A stretch of DNA of 64,000 nucleotides from Henricia sp. BOLD:AAB3569 (taxonomy: Eukaryota; Echinodermata; Asteroidea; Spinulosida; Echinasteridae): the NCBI GenBank assembly GCA_037783545.1, contig JBBELK010000095.1, forward strand, positions 1,803,001 through 1,867,000. Direction: 5' to 3'. The notes below the pieces were generated by a model. The model had not been told where the DNA came from and did not search any database. It worked only from the letters and a program-made list of their open reading frames with translations. The position numbers and the translations under genes are program-made. Shown in pieces: positions 50,008-62,600 of this stretch (position 1 is the first letter of the stretch; each line of letters starts with the position of its first letter).

Positions 50008-51912
50008 AATCTGATAAAGCCATTACTATAACTACTTAATTCTTTCCTTTAAATTTAGTCAATAATGTAAACACAAAATGTGCAACCATTCACGTCCTCA
50101 AGCAACAAAGAAACTGCCCTATACAAGATGGCAGCTATTCGATACGGTCTACATGTATATGGTGGTTCCGTACAAGATGTGAATTGCTGTAATTTTGACA
50201 TTGTCCCTGATGGCACTCTGTGAATTTGCGAAATATTGAATGATTACCTTTATGAACATTTTAAGAAAACTTATTCAGATTTTTTCGATCTAACTTAACA
50301 AAAAAACGAGAAAAAACCCAACACATTTATATGTACCACCTTGGATAACAAAATATTTGACCACCTACAACCTGACAACAAAAATAACATCAAAAATGTT
50401 TGTTAATGTCTCATTTAAATCCTTTTAAGAAGTCTTATAGCAATATTTGATGCCATGTAAGCCATCTGATCTAATGACTATTGTCTATAAGACCAAACAT
50501 GATAAACATAATATTGAGGGCATTATGATAAGCAATACCCACGTGAGTTGAGCATTATAGTTTTATATTTTGCACTTTGCACTCTAGTTTTACAGTTTAT
50601 TAGTGCTACGGCTCCCATTGCTTATATCTCATGATAATCATCAGCCCAGTTGCTGCTGAAGAGTAATGGTTTTTAATAAAACATTGTAATTCAATATTTT
50701 TTTCCAAGGCTGTACCTTTCAGAAATATGCAATAATTACATTTGTGAACATTTTAAAAACCATGACTTGATAATTTTGTCTATTTTTTTCTTGACATACT
50801 ATAGTGAGATCCACAATATTGATGTCAAGGATACGAAGACCAAGGAGCATTACAGCATCCATTACAGCAAGTACTGTGGTCCAAGCAGCGACGGCCTCTC
50901 ATGTAATGATAACGGAATCGCCACCAAGCTGCCACCGTTCCTGTTGCCGAAACCATCAAAAGCCAAGGCCAACTACATCTCCCACTTTTTCAAGAACGCA
51001 CATACGTTCACATCTACATTTATGCCTCGATATGAGGGCAACTTGACCGGTGTACGGCACGTCACCTGTCTGTTTGCCTGCATGAGTTACCCCATGCTTG
51101 CAGTGCAGTGGATATCAAAGCCACTGTTGGCTCCATCCCTTTGGGAGTCTGTGGTGCTCAGCCCCATGGACTATGACATCACCTTGGGGATGGTCATCAA
51201 GGCAGCAGGAGTCAGTGCTGTACTCCTGCCCGTCTTCTTCGCCACTGAAGTCTTGGGACGCGTCACTCCGACGATATACTCTTTATACAGACATACTCCT
51301 CTGGGACAGCCTGCTAAATGCAACGTCTTAAATAACAACTCTAATACTCTTACAGTAATTGAAATGCAATCCGATGAGGAGCAACCATCAACTAGTCAGG
51401 TTTTACCCGTTACGACTGATTATAATCCAATTCTTTCCACAGATTCTATAGTCATTGAAATGCCATCAGACGAGGAGCAATTATCAACTAGTCAGGTTTT
51501 ACCCGTTACAACTAATTCGAATGCAATTCTTTCTACAGATTCTAAGTTTTTATCCGGCTCTTCACATCAAACCATTGTTAACAAACCTGAGATTTTTCAA
51601 ATTCCAGATCAGATCCCTATTCCAGCAAAGTCAGCCACCGAAGCCAAAGCTGGCAGCAGACTCTGCCTTGCACTTGTTGTTTGCTTTGGTCACATCCTCC
51701 TGATTGCGTCCTGTGTCATGGCTGTCCTGTGGTCTGTTTACTCCGTCCATGGCTTCTGTTGGAGTGCCTTCTGGGAATGGGCTGCCACTTCCATCATCTC
51801 GGTGCTCATCCAGGCTGTCATCATAGACACACTTAAGGCCATCATTGTAACTTGTTTGAAGGGGCATCGCAACAAAAGGTCTACATCTGTACCTCATGCA
51901 CTCATCCATTAA
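47571..51912 (+). CDS. Compact polycystin-1-like PLAT protein, copy 6
   Basis: Exons 47571-47629, 48217-48406, 48538-48728, 49070-49255 and 50805-51912. All frames are open. Exon 5 (U6) carries Pro260Ser in the Pro/Lys-rich stretch between the PLAT-like domain and TM2. Its upstream region is the only one in the array interrupted by the 285-bp inverted-repeat insertion (45461-45745), about 1.8 kb before the start codon. Confidence 0.74.
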
Positions 51913-54900
51913 ATTTGAACATTTCAGTTTTAAATCAGTGGCAGAATGATAGCTCATCTGGAAAAGGAGTTTTGGGATGAAGGTCATGTGACAGAAACAT
52001 GCCAGGATCTTGTATATAGTTGTAAATATTGTGAATTTTGTAAATATTGTAAATATTGTATATATTGTTTTGTTGAGAAAAAACATACAAAATATAAAAA
52101 AGGGGGTTGTGTGAAAACAAAATCACACCAACAGTTTAATCCTGCAGGATCCAAAACAGTGGAAAGGTAATCATTGATATTCCCAAAGTACGAAGACCTA
52201 TTTCTATTCAGTGCACAATGTTGATCGTCAACTTCAAATCATGGTGAAAGGAATTTTTCTTTACAAATTCAGTATGTAATCGTCATCAGTAAATAACAAT
52301 AATTTGGAATTCCAACTAGGCATGCACAACATGGAAGTTTTGACAATTTCACCGAATCCAAAATAATCCGCAGTCAACACCAGCAGAATGACACCTCAGT
52401 TGCTGAACACTTTAACTGTACTAATCACTTCATTTCTGACATGTCCATACAGAGCCCGAGGCTCTTGGTCGCCACCCAGACCCTGTTCGACTCAGCAGAG
52501 AGAAACTTTGGATTAAACGACTCGGCAGCATCCAGCCACATTGTCTCAACATCCAGGAGGAAAATGATTAATGTTTTCATTTTCTTCCTCCCATTTCAAC
52601 CAACTTCCTTGATTATTTTTAACCCAAATATTCCTCATTTCTGTCTGCCCTTTTATACCCTATTTCCCCTTTCTTTCCATCCCCTCCCCAACTAACGTCA
52701 CCCCATTTCCTCAACCCAAACCCCCTCATTTCCCCAACCCCCCTCTTCCAGTCCTGCTTCCCCCTAGTCCAATTGCCTCTAATGCTCACAGGCTCTTTTT
52801 TTTTAAAGAAACTTCAGCCTAGTCAACTTACCACCAATGTTAGTCTTGGATGTACCGGGAACATTACAATAATTTTTCACTTAGACTTCCGATAAACTGC
52901 TAAGACTTTGTGTTGTAAGTACACAAATTTAGCAGTTTTATACCATTTAACGTGGAATTGTTAACATCCATGCATTTAATGTGTCATAAATACCTGAATT
53001 TAATGTCAAAAACCATATTTTTGCTTCTCAGCTTGTCAAAGAATTATGTTTACTGGTCGCCACTTATTCTTCTTAATATATGACTCAGGAATCACCAAAA
53101 AGTGCTAATAGTTTAAAGAGAAGTTTATTTACAAGTGATAACCATTAAACAATTTCCTTGAAAATACTTCAACTTTTTCTGCCAAATCCCACAGGGCGCT
53201 TTCACAGGAGGTCAAAAGGTCACGGGTCACTATTGCTCGTCTTCCACAACGGGAGAGGACAATAGAGCCAAGAGCCTTTCAGCCACGTGCATTTCCCCAC
53301 GTGGCTCTATTGTTATCTGCCATTCTAGAAGACAAGCAATATAGTGACTGTGACCTTTTGACCCCCTGTGAAAGCGCCCAATAGACTTAACAAGTCATCT
53401 CAGTGGCGACCAATGAATGGAATTCATGCCGCAACTTGCTTACACAATCTTTTTTTCCCTCAACAGGAACAGGAAACATAGAAGTCTTCTGATGATCATG
53501 GTTCACTTTTTAAATACAGAATGCCTAATAAAATTGTGCAAAATACAGCGATTTGAAGATAATTATACGCTTTATTGTATTAAAACTGAACAACAATGAG
53601 ATATGCAGAAAATCTCAATTATTGCTCATTTGATCAAGTCATGTGACCATGGATGAAAACTAATGGGGTATTTTTTAACGAAGAAGAATAAAAATGTACA
53701 TTATTGTTGTGAAGTTGGATGGCAAGATTATCAACCGTGTTGCCAGGAATCGATGGTGTTTTTTGGGATATAAACTGTTTTATTCTGCAATGTGGCACAC
53801 AAACAAATTATGAAATATAAAGCCTTTCAAAACATGCCAATAGAGATATTTCGGAAAGTGAAACACATTTGATTTTCAGAGTAAAAACATTATTTAAAGA
53901 AATGGGCACTTGGGTAAAACACTCGTTTTCTATAACCATATCAGCTGATTGTAAATAGGGGGAATTAATACTAGAAATAAATAATTGAAACGAAAAATTT
54001 GAGTGTCATGGTCTAATTTGTTTACAGCTTCTCATCGTGGCTTAATAAGGGGCAATTTCCTGTTTAGAAGAAACATTTGCTTAGTACAAAAACATTTGCT
54101 TTGCAAAAAATTGGTAAGCAGTTAAAAACGAATTATGTCTTACAATGAACACAAGTTCACATACGTTTTTAACTGCTATTCCATTTTTGCAAAGCTAGTA
54201 AATTTTGTATGCAGTAAAATGTTCTGCTATGAAATCGTCTATTTGAATGAATAATGCAAACATCCTGGGGCAACTTGAAGTCTTATGTTTTTCTTTATTT
54301 TTCCCCTTGTGTTTTCCTGAAGTGTGATGCACCCCAAACAGTGCCCTCTTTCTGTGATTTACTGCAATGAAATCTTCAAAGTTGAAAAAGGCTACATTTT
54401 ATTGGTTTTACATCAAAACGAACAATAGTAATGTCTCAATAAACAAGTAATCCATCATATGCAGCAAAGACTAGGCATAAAGTAGTTTAGCAGTCATGGG
54501 CTCACGAAAAAAGTTCTTGCGCCAATCTATGCCATAAGTGTCATGTGACCAGGGGCCAATTCTGTGATAATTAAATTTTTGCTTTGTAATATCGTTTACC
54601 AGTGAAAATTGTATCTCAAATTGTGCTTTAGAAACAGCAGAATATTAATGAACATCGCACACGATTTTGGCCGGTCACCCATTTTGGCAATATAAAGCAA
54701 ATAAATCCTGTACTAGTACTTTTAATAAGCAAATGTTTGGAATTGGCCCCAGGTGTCTAATGAGTATTTATGAAAGGAAACTCGGATTATTTTAATTCTT
54801 CATACATAGTCTTGGAATAAGCAAAAGTATGAAACTTTCATCATAAAAGAAGTGCTTATCCATAGTGACCAGTATTCAGATTGACTAGTTTCAATGTTGC

Positions 54901-57900
54901 TTGGCAGTGGGTCTTGATGGCAGGAGCTATTGAGTGACGTCACTTAAGGAGATCAAAAAAAACCAAGGTTGTATTGAATCAAGAAAACTGGCCATATTGG
55001 AACATTTGTCATGGTGTCTTCGTAATTTGAGCCAGAGAACCAATGATAGCAGAATCTCTAGTACATCCTTGTTGCTTAGCAACTGTATTTTCCTTAGCAA
55101 CAAAGCCCAGCAGCCGATTTCACGAAACTTACGCAGTTGCGTAAGCCCACGTGCGCAATGTTTTATTGCGTAAGTCGCGCAACAATTTAGCGACGATAAC
55201 ACGCAAGCTGTGGGGCTTGCGCAAGCTGCGCACTCTTTCGTGAAATCGGCTGCAACATGAATATTTATTTCAAACAAATCTAAACCGGAAAGACCAAATG
55301 CCTGCAGGTTATACTTGGATAAGGTTCTCCATGGGGTACTATTCCAAAATGGGCCATTATCAATGTAGGTTTTGATAACAAATACAATTAAGTGACGTCA
55401 CTAAAATAAAATAAAAGGCCGTTGCCTATACGTTGCATGACATCGAGAAACCTGGTGATGTCAAAAACTTATTTCAGATCAACTAGCAGCAGACCACCGC
55501 CCAAGCATTTTCTGCTAAACGGCGTTATGAAATTGGCCCCAGGCTGGAGTCTATAGTGTAATCCGAGCAACATTTGGTGAGCCCGCCCTCTTGTGATTAT
55601 TCCATTGTTACTGCGGTGTATTTCTATTGTGACGTCATGTAAATACCTTGGAGATACACCGCAGTTTTCTTTCGTCGGATTAGTCTATAGGATCCCTGGC
55701 CCTGTGAATGTGGGAAGTTGTATATCGGCGAGACTGGAAGGGACCTATACCCACCAGACTCGAAGAACAGAGAAGACTATGACAAATCAGCCATTGTCAA
55801 GCACACCGTACAGTACAGCGAGGACATATCATCAACTGGGAAACCGCACAACTGATAGCGCCCATCGACAGATGGCACCCAAGACGCATCAGGGAAGCCA
55901 TCGAAATACACAAGCACGACACAGTACCCCAATACATTGGCTTCGACATCAGCAATATCTGGCACTCTCCATTAACCAACCAGATCGATGGATCACCTAC
56001 ACCCTAGGTCCTCCCCCCACGACAGCCACTGCATGCCACAATGACACGTACCAGTGAGCACACCACGGCCAGGCACAGAATTAAGAGCATAACCACGCCT
56101 CCTCAACCGTACCCAAGCCATTCAGCTTGAGTGAACACATTGTACACTGAATGCCCGCAACCATACTTATGGGTGCACCCAAGTAAACAGGAAGAGATCC
56201 GTGCGCGAGCTCATGAATATTTTGTATGCCTCAAGTTCTTCTTTATTGGGGAGAGTTGCGAGCTGAATGAGGGTGGTCTTGTGTATAATATGACCATCGT
56301 CGCGATGTTGGGTATTTTTTCTTGCAACCATAAACATTGTAGGCACTGTAGCTCCTAAAAGTGGCCCTATTTTGCTAGTAGCGTATGTGCCTTTGTTCCA
56401 AAATGGATGCTGGTCTGATTAGCAAGTTTCACTGCTGCAGGGGTTGTTTTGTTTCAAGTGGAAATTAGTGAATAAAAGTGACGGATTACCCCCATGAAAT
56501 TGAACAGAATTGAAAAGATGAGACTTCAGTGAGTATTCCGGGGGCAATTTCATAAAGCTGTTTAGCAAAAATATTTGCTTAAATCAAAAATTTGTCTGCT
56601 TTATATATATGGGTTATAAAAATGGTTTAATTTCTTTTAAATACATTATTAGGGGTCGTTTAAAGTTGTCAACATTTTCAGTTCTACAAATAGTCGAAGA
56701 CGGCCTGTGCGCTGTAAAATGTTGACATTTCATGCTAGGGCTATGCCTACTATATACCGACACAAACAAAATTTTATTATAAAGTATGCCTATGGGGATC
56801 GAACTGTGACCATGGTGACTGCCCCCAATTACCAAGTTTGCAAACGTGGCATTTAATCTCTGTTCGTGTCTCAGCTCACAGTCACAGCCATGTAAACGAA
56901 ACTTGAGTTTTGACATTGAATTAATTAATCGCGATCCCAAAAGAAAACGGAGGCGGGGCTGCCAGGGAGTCTCGGAGAGCGAAATCTGTCGATTCCAAGT
57001 CGTTGGAATGGAAAACAAAAGATCGTTCGACCGGCTGACGTCATTCCGCCCGCGCACGTAGGTACGTGGCCCGCACCCGGCCCTGTCCGTCTTCAAGGAA
57101 GTAACAAAAGGACTGCTAACCAGTCTATTCCCATAATTCCTCGCGAAAAGTATAGAAAGTCCACACTTTTTACTAGGCGTGCTCATGGAGTTCAACAAAA
57201 AGCAAAGAGAGGGTAAAGTTATCTTCACAAATTAACTAGTTTATTTGGATTTAATAGATTTAACCTAGCCCAGGAATGAAGTCTTCATGAAGCCAACGTT
57301 ATACAGAGTTTTGAACGCCGAGTATAATTTTGCCAAGGAGATGGCATTCTCGCATCACGCGTTGTCAAGCAAAAGAAAGTCGCGTTCGTCGCGCACGCGT
57401 CTTCGGCGGTAGGAAAATCGAATGTTGTTCTTACAATGTGACACTTTCGTTCATTGCTTATGCAGTGTTGCACGTGTTTGATTTGTTCCTATGAAATCTT
57501 CTACAAAGTACTAGAATGCGAATTTTGCTGACAATTGCGATATTTTTGGGAGCTTCGGTCATCAAGACTGCAAGGTGGGTTCTGGTTTATATTTTTAACA
57601 TATTTTTCCTTGCATTATTTTCATTAGGCCTAGGTCTACCATGATTACTAGTTAGGTTAACATGGTTAAATTAACTTTAACCTTCAGGCAAGTTAGGTTG
57701 GCAGATTCATCAAATTTTCAAATTGCTCAAATCACATGAACTTTTTTAAAATTTATTTTTACAATTGTAAAGTAAAGACTAGAGTAAACAAAAACAAACT
57801 GCAGTGATCAACACGAAACATTCTCCCAAAGAAATAGTAGGGGCCTAGGTTCTAAAACTAGTCACAATTTGGAGGCACAAAAATGAATATAAAAAGGCTC

Positions 57901-59695
57901 TCATTGCAGATTGTGAATCTGCCTAGCCTAGTACCAGCCTACTGAGGATTGTTAAATGTTGATGACTTGTCCCAACCACCAAGTTAACATTAATACTGGG
58001 TCTAGGCCCAGTAAGTTTTTGTTTTACTATTTTCTATATAGGCCTAGGCCTAAAATAATTCAGTTAGACCTGAACAACCAAGTTTCCAAATAAAACAAAA
58101 AGGCCTAAATATTTTAGCGACAGCCAATCCTTTGTAATGACAATTGTATCCTTCTTTGCAGTTCCCAGACCCTGAGCACCATCTCGGGTCCCTTCCAGGG
58201 CAATCCTGCCATCTCTGCCCCGACTAGTGGTGACTGCCTCTCAACTGTTGATTGGCATGATATCATCTTCATCACTGCAGTCCCGATAGCTGCTGGCTTT
58301 GGACTGCTGCTGCTTGCTGCCTTTCTCAAAGATCTCAGACAGGCTTGCAAGGTAGGCCGACAAGTCAACAAGTTTGTAAACTCACTGGCATTAAACAAAT
58401 TCAACTTGGCTTTTTTATAGTCAGGATTCATTGTATTTAGTAATAGTAATATGATTTTTCCTTATATCTTTCCTTCAAACAGAGCAATGCAGCTCCTGGG
58501 TCCATCAGAGATAATCGGGCTGAAAATGAATGCACCTATATCATAGACATAAACTACGGCGGCCGTTCAAAATGGGGTTCATTCCTGCGTTGGTGTGTCT
58601 GGCACAAATCATGTCGCAGAATCGGAAGCACGTGTTTTGTGAGACTCCAAGGAACTATTGGCTTCAGTGACTGGTAAGTTGATCAAGAAACTATTACATT
58701 CATTAAAAACAGATTACATGTTTGCACAACTTTTAAAAACAGGAACAACAGCATTACATAACTAAAGAATCATGTCGATAAACTGCTTCGTAGAAATTTC
58801 AATCACATAGATGCAGTAATACTTCAGAAAAACTGAAAAATCCATGCAAGTTTTTGTTGTGGTTGCGTACCATTGCTATACATGTATCAACACTTTTAGT
58901 CCGATTTTTCTTGTCATAATTTTGGTTAACCTGCAAATGTTGTATTGGGGCTTTAAGAGGACCCTGTTATTTTGTTAAGGTGATAATTGTATTTCGTTAT
59001 TGTTCGTTCTCTAGGATGATTTTTCGTCTGTTTCATGGACTGAATTCGGAACAGCAAACCCTAACAACACCTCAGTCCATCGGGGAAATTGTAACCGCGC
59101 AGGTACGCTTGGTGAAGATGCATCGACCGATTTTTGGATACCGCTTCCATACCAGTATTGGAGCCCGTCTGCGAGGAATCATCAACAGGGCATGTGATAC
59201 GTAAGTTTAGCTTCAATTTTTTCGTTTCTCCTATCTTGAACTAGGATTTCACAATCTCGTGGTTTTGACCTATAAATGGTATATTTGTCTACTTTTACTT
59301 GTGAAATAACGTGTGGGGGTTTTTCCTGAATGGTTGGCCTTGTTTAGTATATATACGCCAATCTGAGAGCTGAAGTCATGTTCCGTGTACGTCTGCCATA
59401 ACTGGGAGCCATCCAGTGCCATGAACTGTGGGTTTTGTGTTGATGATAAGCTGTTACATTATGTTGTCACTTTCAACAATTTTGTGCGTTTATTTGCTTG
59501 CGAAGCCTATACGCGTACGGTTTGTGCGCTGTTCGATTTAACAACAACACAGAGCACCAAGTTCATGGCAGTGGATTCGTCTATACATGACTCTGAAATG
59601 ACGTCACTTCCTACAAATTGTCACGTGCCTAAGGATCTTGAGTGTAATAGGCTGCGATGTATTTCGAACAAATTTCAAGCAAGATGCTCGTACTT
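50008..59695. repeat. Array unit U6 (truncated at 59695)
   Basis: Identity with the other units ends after 'gctcgtactt' at 59695, equivalent to U1 position 9695, so the last ~257 bp of the unit as phased here, and everything after it, are missing. Carries exon 5 of copy 6 and exons 1-4 of copy 7. Confidence 0.95.
57516..59200 (+). pseudogene. Compact polycystin-1-like PLAT protein, copy 7, lacking exon 5
   Basis: Exons 1-4 are intact at 57516-57574, 58162-58351, 58483-58673 and 59015-59200, with good donors including the one after exon 4. The array ends at 59695, about 500 bp into intron 4, where an antisense LINE begins, and no exon 5 follows within the window. A transcript could encode only the signal peptide, TM1 and most of the PLAT-like domain unless it splices to an unseen exon beyond 64000. 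It is therefore treated as a truncated copy. Confidence 0.7.
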
Positions 59696-62600
59696 CAGTT
59701 CACTTTATTTCCATACTCAAAATGAATTACAATTTTACTAATACACTGTAGTATAATGAGGTAGTATGGGGGGAGCTCACAAAAAGCAAAGCTTATCGAG
59801 TGTGAGCTTCCTCAGAAATAAATATTAAGTTATAAAGTTAACCAAATTAATTAATAGTGCAAATAAATGTAATATGAGCCAGACTTTTATTATAAGAAAA
59901 TAAAACCAAGCCAGCAAATCAATATAAATAAATCAGAAGCGCAGTAATGGTCAGTATTAAAATGAAATAAAGCAACCAAGTTGAGCTGTGTGTGAGTTCA
60001 ACCAACAAAGCAGCAAAACGAGTTAAGGTAAGTAGATTAAGCAAATATGGCAAGTAGGTTTAGTTAACACAATGCAGAGCTGGGCAGGAAAAAAAAATGC
60101 CATTCATACATAGTTAAGGAATCATAATTTTGTTGATTGTTTATATATAATAAAAATAACAAAACATTTTAATCGGCATATTTAGTAAGGAGGAAAGTTT
60201 TAAATTCTGTTTTAAATGCTGGTAACTTTTCTTGACTTTTCAAATTAGGATCAAGAGAATTCCATAGCTTTGGACCTTCGAATGTGACACATTTCTTCCC
60301 AAGATTTGTACGAATTGCTTGCAGATGGTAGTGATGGACCTGCCTGGTGTAATGACTATGGAGGTGTTCGTTTTTTATAAAGGGCAATTGTAAATACTTT
60401 GGAACATTATTTTTTGATAATTGAAACATGAATATGCCTAGTTGGTAAAGATAAATATCATTCACTTTTAGTAATTCGTAATGTTTAAAAAGAGGGTCAG
60501 TGTGAGCTCGATAGTCAGAATGAGAAATAATGCGTATAACTCTTTTTTGAAGTAGTAGTATTCGAGAGACATATTGATTACAAGCATTTCCCCACGCTAA
60601 TATACCATAGTTAATGTAAGATAATATCAAACTGTTGTACAACATGATGCAAATATCATTCGGAAGTAAATGCTTTAGGCGATTAATCACACCAATATTT
60701 TTGGAAACTACTTTACATGTGTAATCTATATGTGTTTTCCACGAGAGTTTATTATCTATAAAGATACCTAGAAACTTCGTGGAATTTGTTTCATTAATCT
60801 TAAAATTATTAATGCAAATATCATTTGGCAGTTTATTAAGGGAATTGCTAAATAACATGCACGAAGTTTTACTTAGATTTAAGGAGAGTTTATTTGCCCT
60901 TATCCAGTCAGTTATGCTGTTCAACTCTGAATTAACAGTATCAACAAGGGTGAGAATATTTTTATGGCTATAAAATATATTGGAATCATCAGCGAAGAGA
61001 ATGAATGATAAGATATCCGATGATTTAGTAATGTCATTTATATAAAGGAGAAAGAGAAGGGGACCAAGGATTGAACCTTGGGGGACTCCGCAAGTCAGGG
61101 TTCTGGAAGTGGATGCACATCCATTAATAAATACATGTTGTTTTCTCTGGTTAAGATAACTTCGAAACCAGGCTAATGGAGTACCCCTGATGCCATAATG
61201 GTTTAATTTATTAAGAAGTATGTCATGGTCCAAAGTATCGAATGCCTTTGAAAAATCAAGGAAAATACCAAGTGTGTGCTGGGAATTTTCAAAACCTTCT
61301 ATTATGGTATTACAAAGATGTAATATTGCATGAGTTGTTGAATGCTTAGCCCTAAATCCAAATTGCGAGTTAGATAAAGTGTTATTTTGCTGTAAAAAAG
61401 CAAATGTACGTTTATAAACAATTTTCTCAAGGATTTTTGAGAATTGAGACAAAATTGATATTGGTCTATAGTTATTAACAAGATCAGATTCACCACTTTT
61501 ATAAATAGGAATAACCTTTGCAACTTTCAAGTCAGATGGAAAAATTCCCGATAATAATGACATATTGATAATATGTGTAAGAGGGTCTATAATGCTATCA
61601 ATTACTTTTTTTATAACAGACACACTGATATCATCTAAACCTGTGCTTTTTTTATTAGGAAGATCGTCAATGATATCTTTAACCTCATATTTAGTGGCAG
61701 GAGTAAAAAACACACAGTTTTGGCTGGGTTCAGAGAGGTAGTCAAAAAAAGAAGTGCTAGACTGGGGAATCTTCTGGGCAAGGTTTGGTCCAATATTTGC
61801 AAAGTAACTATTAAAATGTTCGGCCATTGCTGTAGCGTCATTAATTAACTTGCCATTCTCGTTAATTGCTGTTAGCTTTTGAGATGGGTTTGTTTTGTTT
61901 AATAAGGCATTAATGATTTTCCAAGTATTGCTGATATTATTCCTTTCTCTGTTGAATTCAGAAGAGTAATATTTCTTCTTAGCATTTCTTAAAACATTAG
62001 TTAAAATATTTTTATATCTAGTATAGTTAGAGTGATTTTCTTCATTTGGTTTACAAATAAATTTACGGTACAATTTATTTTTAACATTAATTGATTTAAG
62101 AAGAGACTCGGTTATCCATGGAGCGTTTGATTTGATTTTCTTGGCCCGAGTTTTTTTCTGTGGGATATTCTTGTCGTAGTATCCTATTAATATACGATAA
62201 AAATTGCTATATGCGTCATTTACATTGTCCGATTCATGGACTGAAGACCAGTCTGCATGATGTAAGTCGGCATTCAATCTATCAATCCCTTCATTAGAGT
62301 AATTACGCACAGATTGTACAATTTTTCTCGAAATTTTGTTTTTAATAGGTATTGATGTCGATACTGGCAAATGATCGCTTAGATCTGATATTAATATCAC
62401 TGATTTGGGTACTGGTAAGATATTCGAAAATATATTATCAATTAAGGTTGCCGAGTTTTTGGTAATTCTTGTTGGTTTATCTACAAGAGGAACAAAGGAA
62501 TGAGAATACATTGTTTCTAAGAAATCTTGAGTGTTGTTATTTTCGGAATTCAAAAGATTTATGTTAAGATCACCACAGATTAACCCCTTTTTATCGTTTG

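Larger units (their letters stand above)
1..59695. repeat. Tandem array of ~9.95-kb gene-bearing unit, 5 full + 1 truncated copies
   Basis: The same sequence recurs head-to-tail. The words starting at 1 (aatctgataaagccattact) return at 9953, 19905, 29839, 39778 and 50008, giving unit lengths of 9952, 9952, 9934, 9939 and 10230 bp, and a final unit cut at 59695. Every landmark (all exons, inverted repeats, transposon remnants) is present in each unit in the same order. Unit edges here are arbitrary because the window opens inside the array; in biological terms the gene runs from the right part of one unit into the left part of the next. Divergence is limited to scattered substitutions and small indels, so the amplification is recent or the copies are being homogenised. 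Total copy number is unknown because the left edge lies outside the window. Confidence 0.98.

Noticed and set aside
1-59695. Array as a CRISPR, rDNA or satellite locus
   Set aside because: Units are ~10 kb with a spliced protein gene and dispersed transposons; there is no rRNA sequence and no short repeat/spacer pattern.
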